Under the pieces are notes generated by a model. The model saw only the letters and a program-made list of their open reading frames with translations, searched no databases and had not been told where the DNA came from. Shown here one piece after another: positions 63,051 to 64,000 of a stretch of 64,000 nt of DNA (its first letter is position 1; each line of letters begins with the position of its first letter). Source of the DNA: Treponema sp. GTDB lineage: Bacteria; Spirochaetota; Spirochaetia; Treponematales; Treponemataceae. The position numbers and the translations under genes are program-made. Location: the NCBI GenBank assembly GCA_012520945.1, contig JAAYNH010000097.1, positions 1 to 64,000 on the forward strand. Direction: 5' to 3'.

Positions 63051-63410
63051 CTATGCTCCAATTGCTTTTTTAGCAGTTTCAACAACAGCTTTGAATGCAA
63101 CAGGATCCTCAATTGCCATATTTGACAATGCTTTACGATTAATAATTACTCCGGCTTTTGTCAGTCCATCTATGAATCGTGAGTATGATAGACCTTCTGC
63201 ACGAACTGCTGCGTTAAGTCGTGTAATCCATAATGAACGCATTTCACCTTTTTTATTGCGACGGTGTTCATAAGCATGAGTCAATGATTTAACAACCGCA
63301 TCTTTTGCAGCTTTAAAGTTGGTTCCACGACGTCCTGTGAAACCTTTTGCCATCTTTAAAATCTTTTTGCGACGATTAAGACGTTTCGTTCCATTTATTA
63401 CTCTAGACAT
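63051..63410 (-). CDS. rplT: 50S ribosomal protein bL20
   Basis: 119 residues, very basic, with KGFTGRRGTNFKAAKDAV and RSLWITRLNAAVRAEG typical of L20. In other bacteria L20 represses this operon by binding its mRNA. Part of infC-rpmI-rplT. Confidence 0.97.
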   Translation of the reverse strand: MSRVINGTKRLNRRKKILKMAKGFTGRRGTNFKAAKDAVVKSLTHAYEHRRNKKGEMRSLWITRLNAAVRAEGLSYSRFIDGLTKAGVIINRKALSNMAIEDPVAFKAVVETAKKAIGA

Positions 63411-63430
63411 TTCTTATTCTCCTAAATTGT

Positions 63431-63631
63431 TTAACCGTATGGTAACAATTGTTTTCTTACGCGTGGTGCGTCTGCTTCTGATAAAATTCCAGGACCCCTA
63501 AGTTGTCTTTTGCGTTTAGGCCCTTTTTTCGTAAGAATGTGGCGAAGATTCATCTTCTTGTACTTAATTTTGCCGCTGCCGGTTGTAGAAAAACGTTTTG
63601 CAGCAGCACGTTTTGTTTTCATTTTAGGCAT
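63431..63631 (-). CDS. rpmI: 50S ribosomal protein bL35
   Basis: 66 residues beginning [20 protein letters not shown] with the conserved [16 protein letters not shown]. Stop 63431; rplT starts 20 nt later. Start ATG 63631 lies 12 nt after the infC stop. Confidence 0.97.
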   Translation of the reverse strand: MPKMKTKRAAAKRFSTTGSGKIKYKKMNLRHILTKKGPKRKRQLRGPGILSEADAPRVRKQLLPYG

Positions 63632-63643
63632 TTTGCTACCCCA

Positions 63644-64000
63644 TCATTTTTTTGCCTTAGGACTAAGTATCATTGACATAAACCTACCTTCCATTGCAGC
63701 AGGTTTTTCAATTGTAAATTCGTCATTAAGGCGTTTTAATACTTCGTCAAGAACTACCAAGCCAAGTTCGGTATGTGCAAGTTCACGTCCACGGAAACGG
63801 ATCGTCACTTTCACTTTGTTACCTTCTGCAAGAAATTCCCTGATATGCTTTGATTTTGTGTCAAGATCGCCAGGACCAATTTTTGGTTGCATACGAATTT
63901 CCTTGAGTTTAAGTACTTTTTGGTTTTTCTTGGAGTCACGGAGCTTTTTCTCCTGTTCAAACCGATACTTACCATAGTCAAGAATCTTACATACGGGCGG
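63644..64000 (-). CDS. infC: Translation initiation factor IF-3, 5' end outside the window
   Basis: The visible 118 codons begin [19 protein letters not shown], an IF-3 hallmark, and run through the C-terminal domain ([24 protein letters not shown]) to the stop at 63644. The first third of the protein lies beyond 64000. A start at 63892 would lose the N-domain and linker and is rejected. IF-3 often has the rare AUU start, not visible here. Confidence 0.95.
   Translation of the reverse strand, partial: PPVCKILDYGKYRFEQEKKLRDSKKNQKVLKLKEIRMQPKIGPGDLDTKSKHIREFLAEGNKVKVTIRFRGRELAHTELGLVVLDEVLKRLNDEFTIEKPAAMEGRFMSMILSPKAKK

Noticed and set aside
63892-63895. ATG start of a short ORF at 63892 as the infC start
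   Set aside because: The frame continues upstream to the window end with a typical IF-3 sequence ([13 protein letters not shown]), so this Met is internal.

Overview
The window is an AT-rich (roughly 30% G+C by eye) piece of chromosome from a spirochaete, most likely a Treponema or close relative. The grounds are: a treponeme-type TRAP transporter set (TatT-like TPR lipoprotein, TatP-like binding protein, fused permease), an EF-G of the spirochaete/mitochondrial type ([10 protein letters not shown]-loop), a bactofilin, many lipoproteins with relaxed lipoboxes, and the gene order infC-rpmI-rplT-coiled coil-zapA. An SGNH lipoprotein resembling rhamnogalacturonan acetylesterases hints at a plant-fibre (gut or rumen) habitat. 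No species is assigned.

Layout. 1-2442: end of an acidic repeat protein facing a treponeme-type hypothetical. 2543-5079: metNIQ methionine importer. 5187-10102: complete rnfCDGEAB operon (minus strand), then a RecA-like ATPase and fusA. 13190-15834: divergent polyprenyl synthase and rlmE, then a LysM/M23 lipoprotein. 15932-18515: MarR regulator, membrane protein, beta-rich exported protein. 18609-24168: hslO, two transporter relics, a zinc-type binding lipoprotein, a broken outer-membrane protein, a diguanylate cyclase and a frameshifted nudC. 24393-34136: mgtE, a long intergenic stretch, a small ankyrin protein, purE-purM-pgi, and U32 plus YgiQ-like genes. 34158-41169 (minus): PurF-like enzyme, two lipoproteins, bactofilin, lnt, hup, rpsT, truA. 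41169-46533 (minus): DUF2225, acpS, cdaR, cdaA, dxs and a 29-residue basic ribosomal-type protein. 46601-50109: 97-bp tandem repeats, gpmI and guaB. 50320-58838: SGNH esterase, acyl-CoA ligase, TRAP operon and a GH3 protein. 58848-61648: dead RluA gene, RNA m5C methyltransferase and HD-GYP protein. 61653-64000: a duplicated hairpin repeat and the minus-strand operon infC-rpmI-rplT-coiled coil-zapA-yaiI.

The genes are mostly housekeeping: Rnf energy conservation, purine synthesis (purE, purM, purF-like, guaB), glycolysis (pgi, gpmI), isoprenoids (dxs, prenyl synthase), translation, and both c-di-AMP (cdaA/cdaR) and c-di-GMP (GGDEF, HD-GYP) signalling. No phage, IS element, CRISPR array, tRNA or rRNA was seen. 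The most striking features are a cluster of decaying genes (porin-like protein, nudC, rluA-like, SLC13 and MATE relics), a PurF homologue without its glutaminase cysteine, two families of noncoding tandem repeats, and several genes whose -10 element lies 6-8 nt before the start codon, suggesting leaderless mRNAs. I did not find a clearly new multi-gene defence or mobile system.
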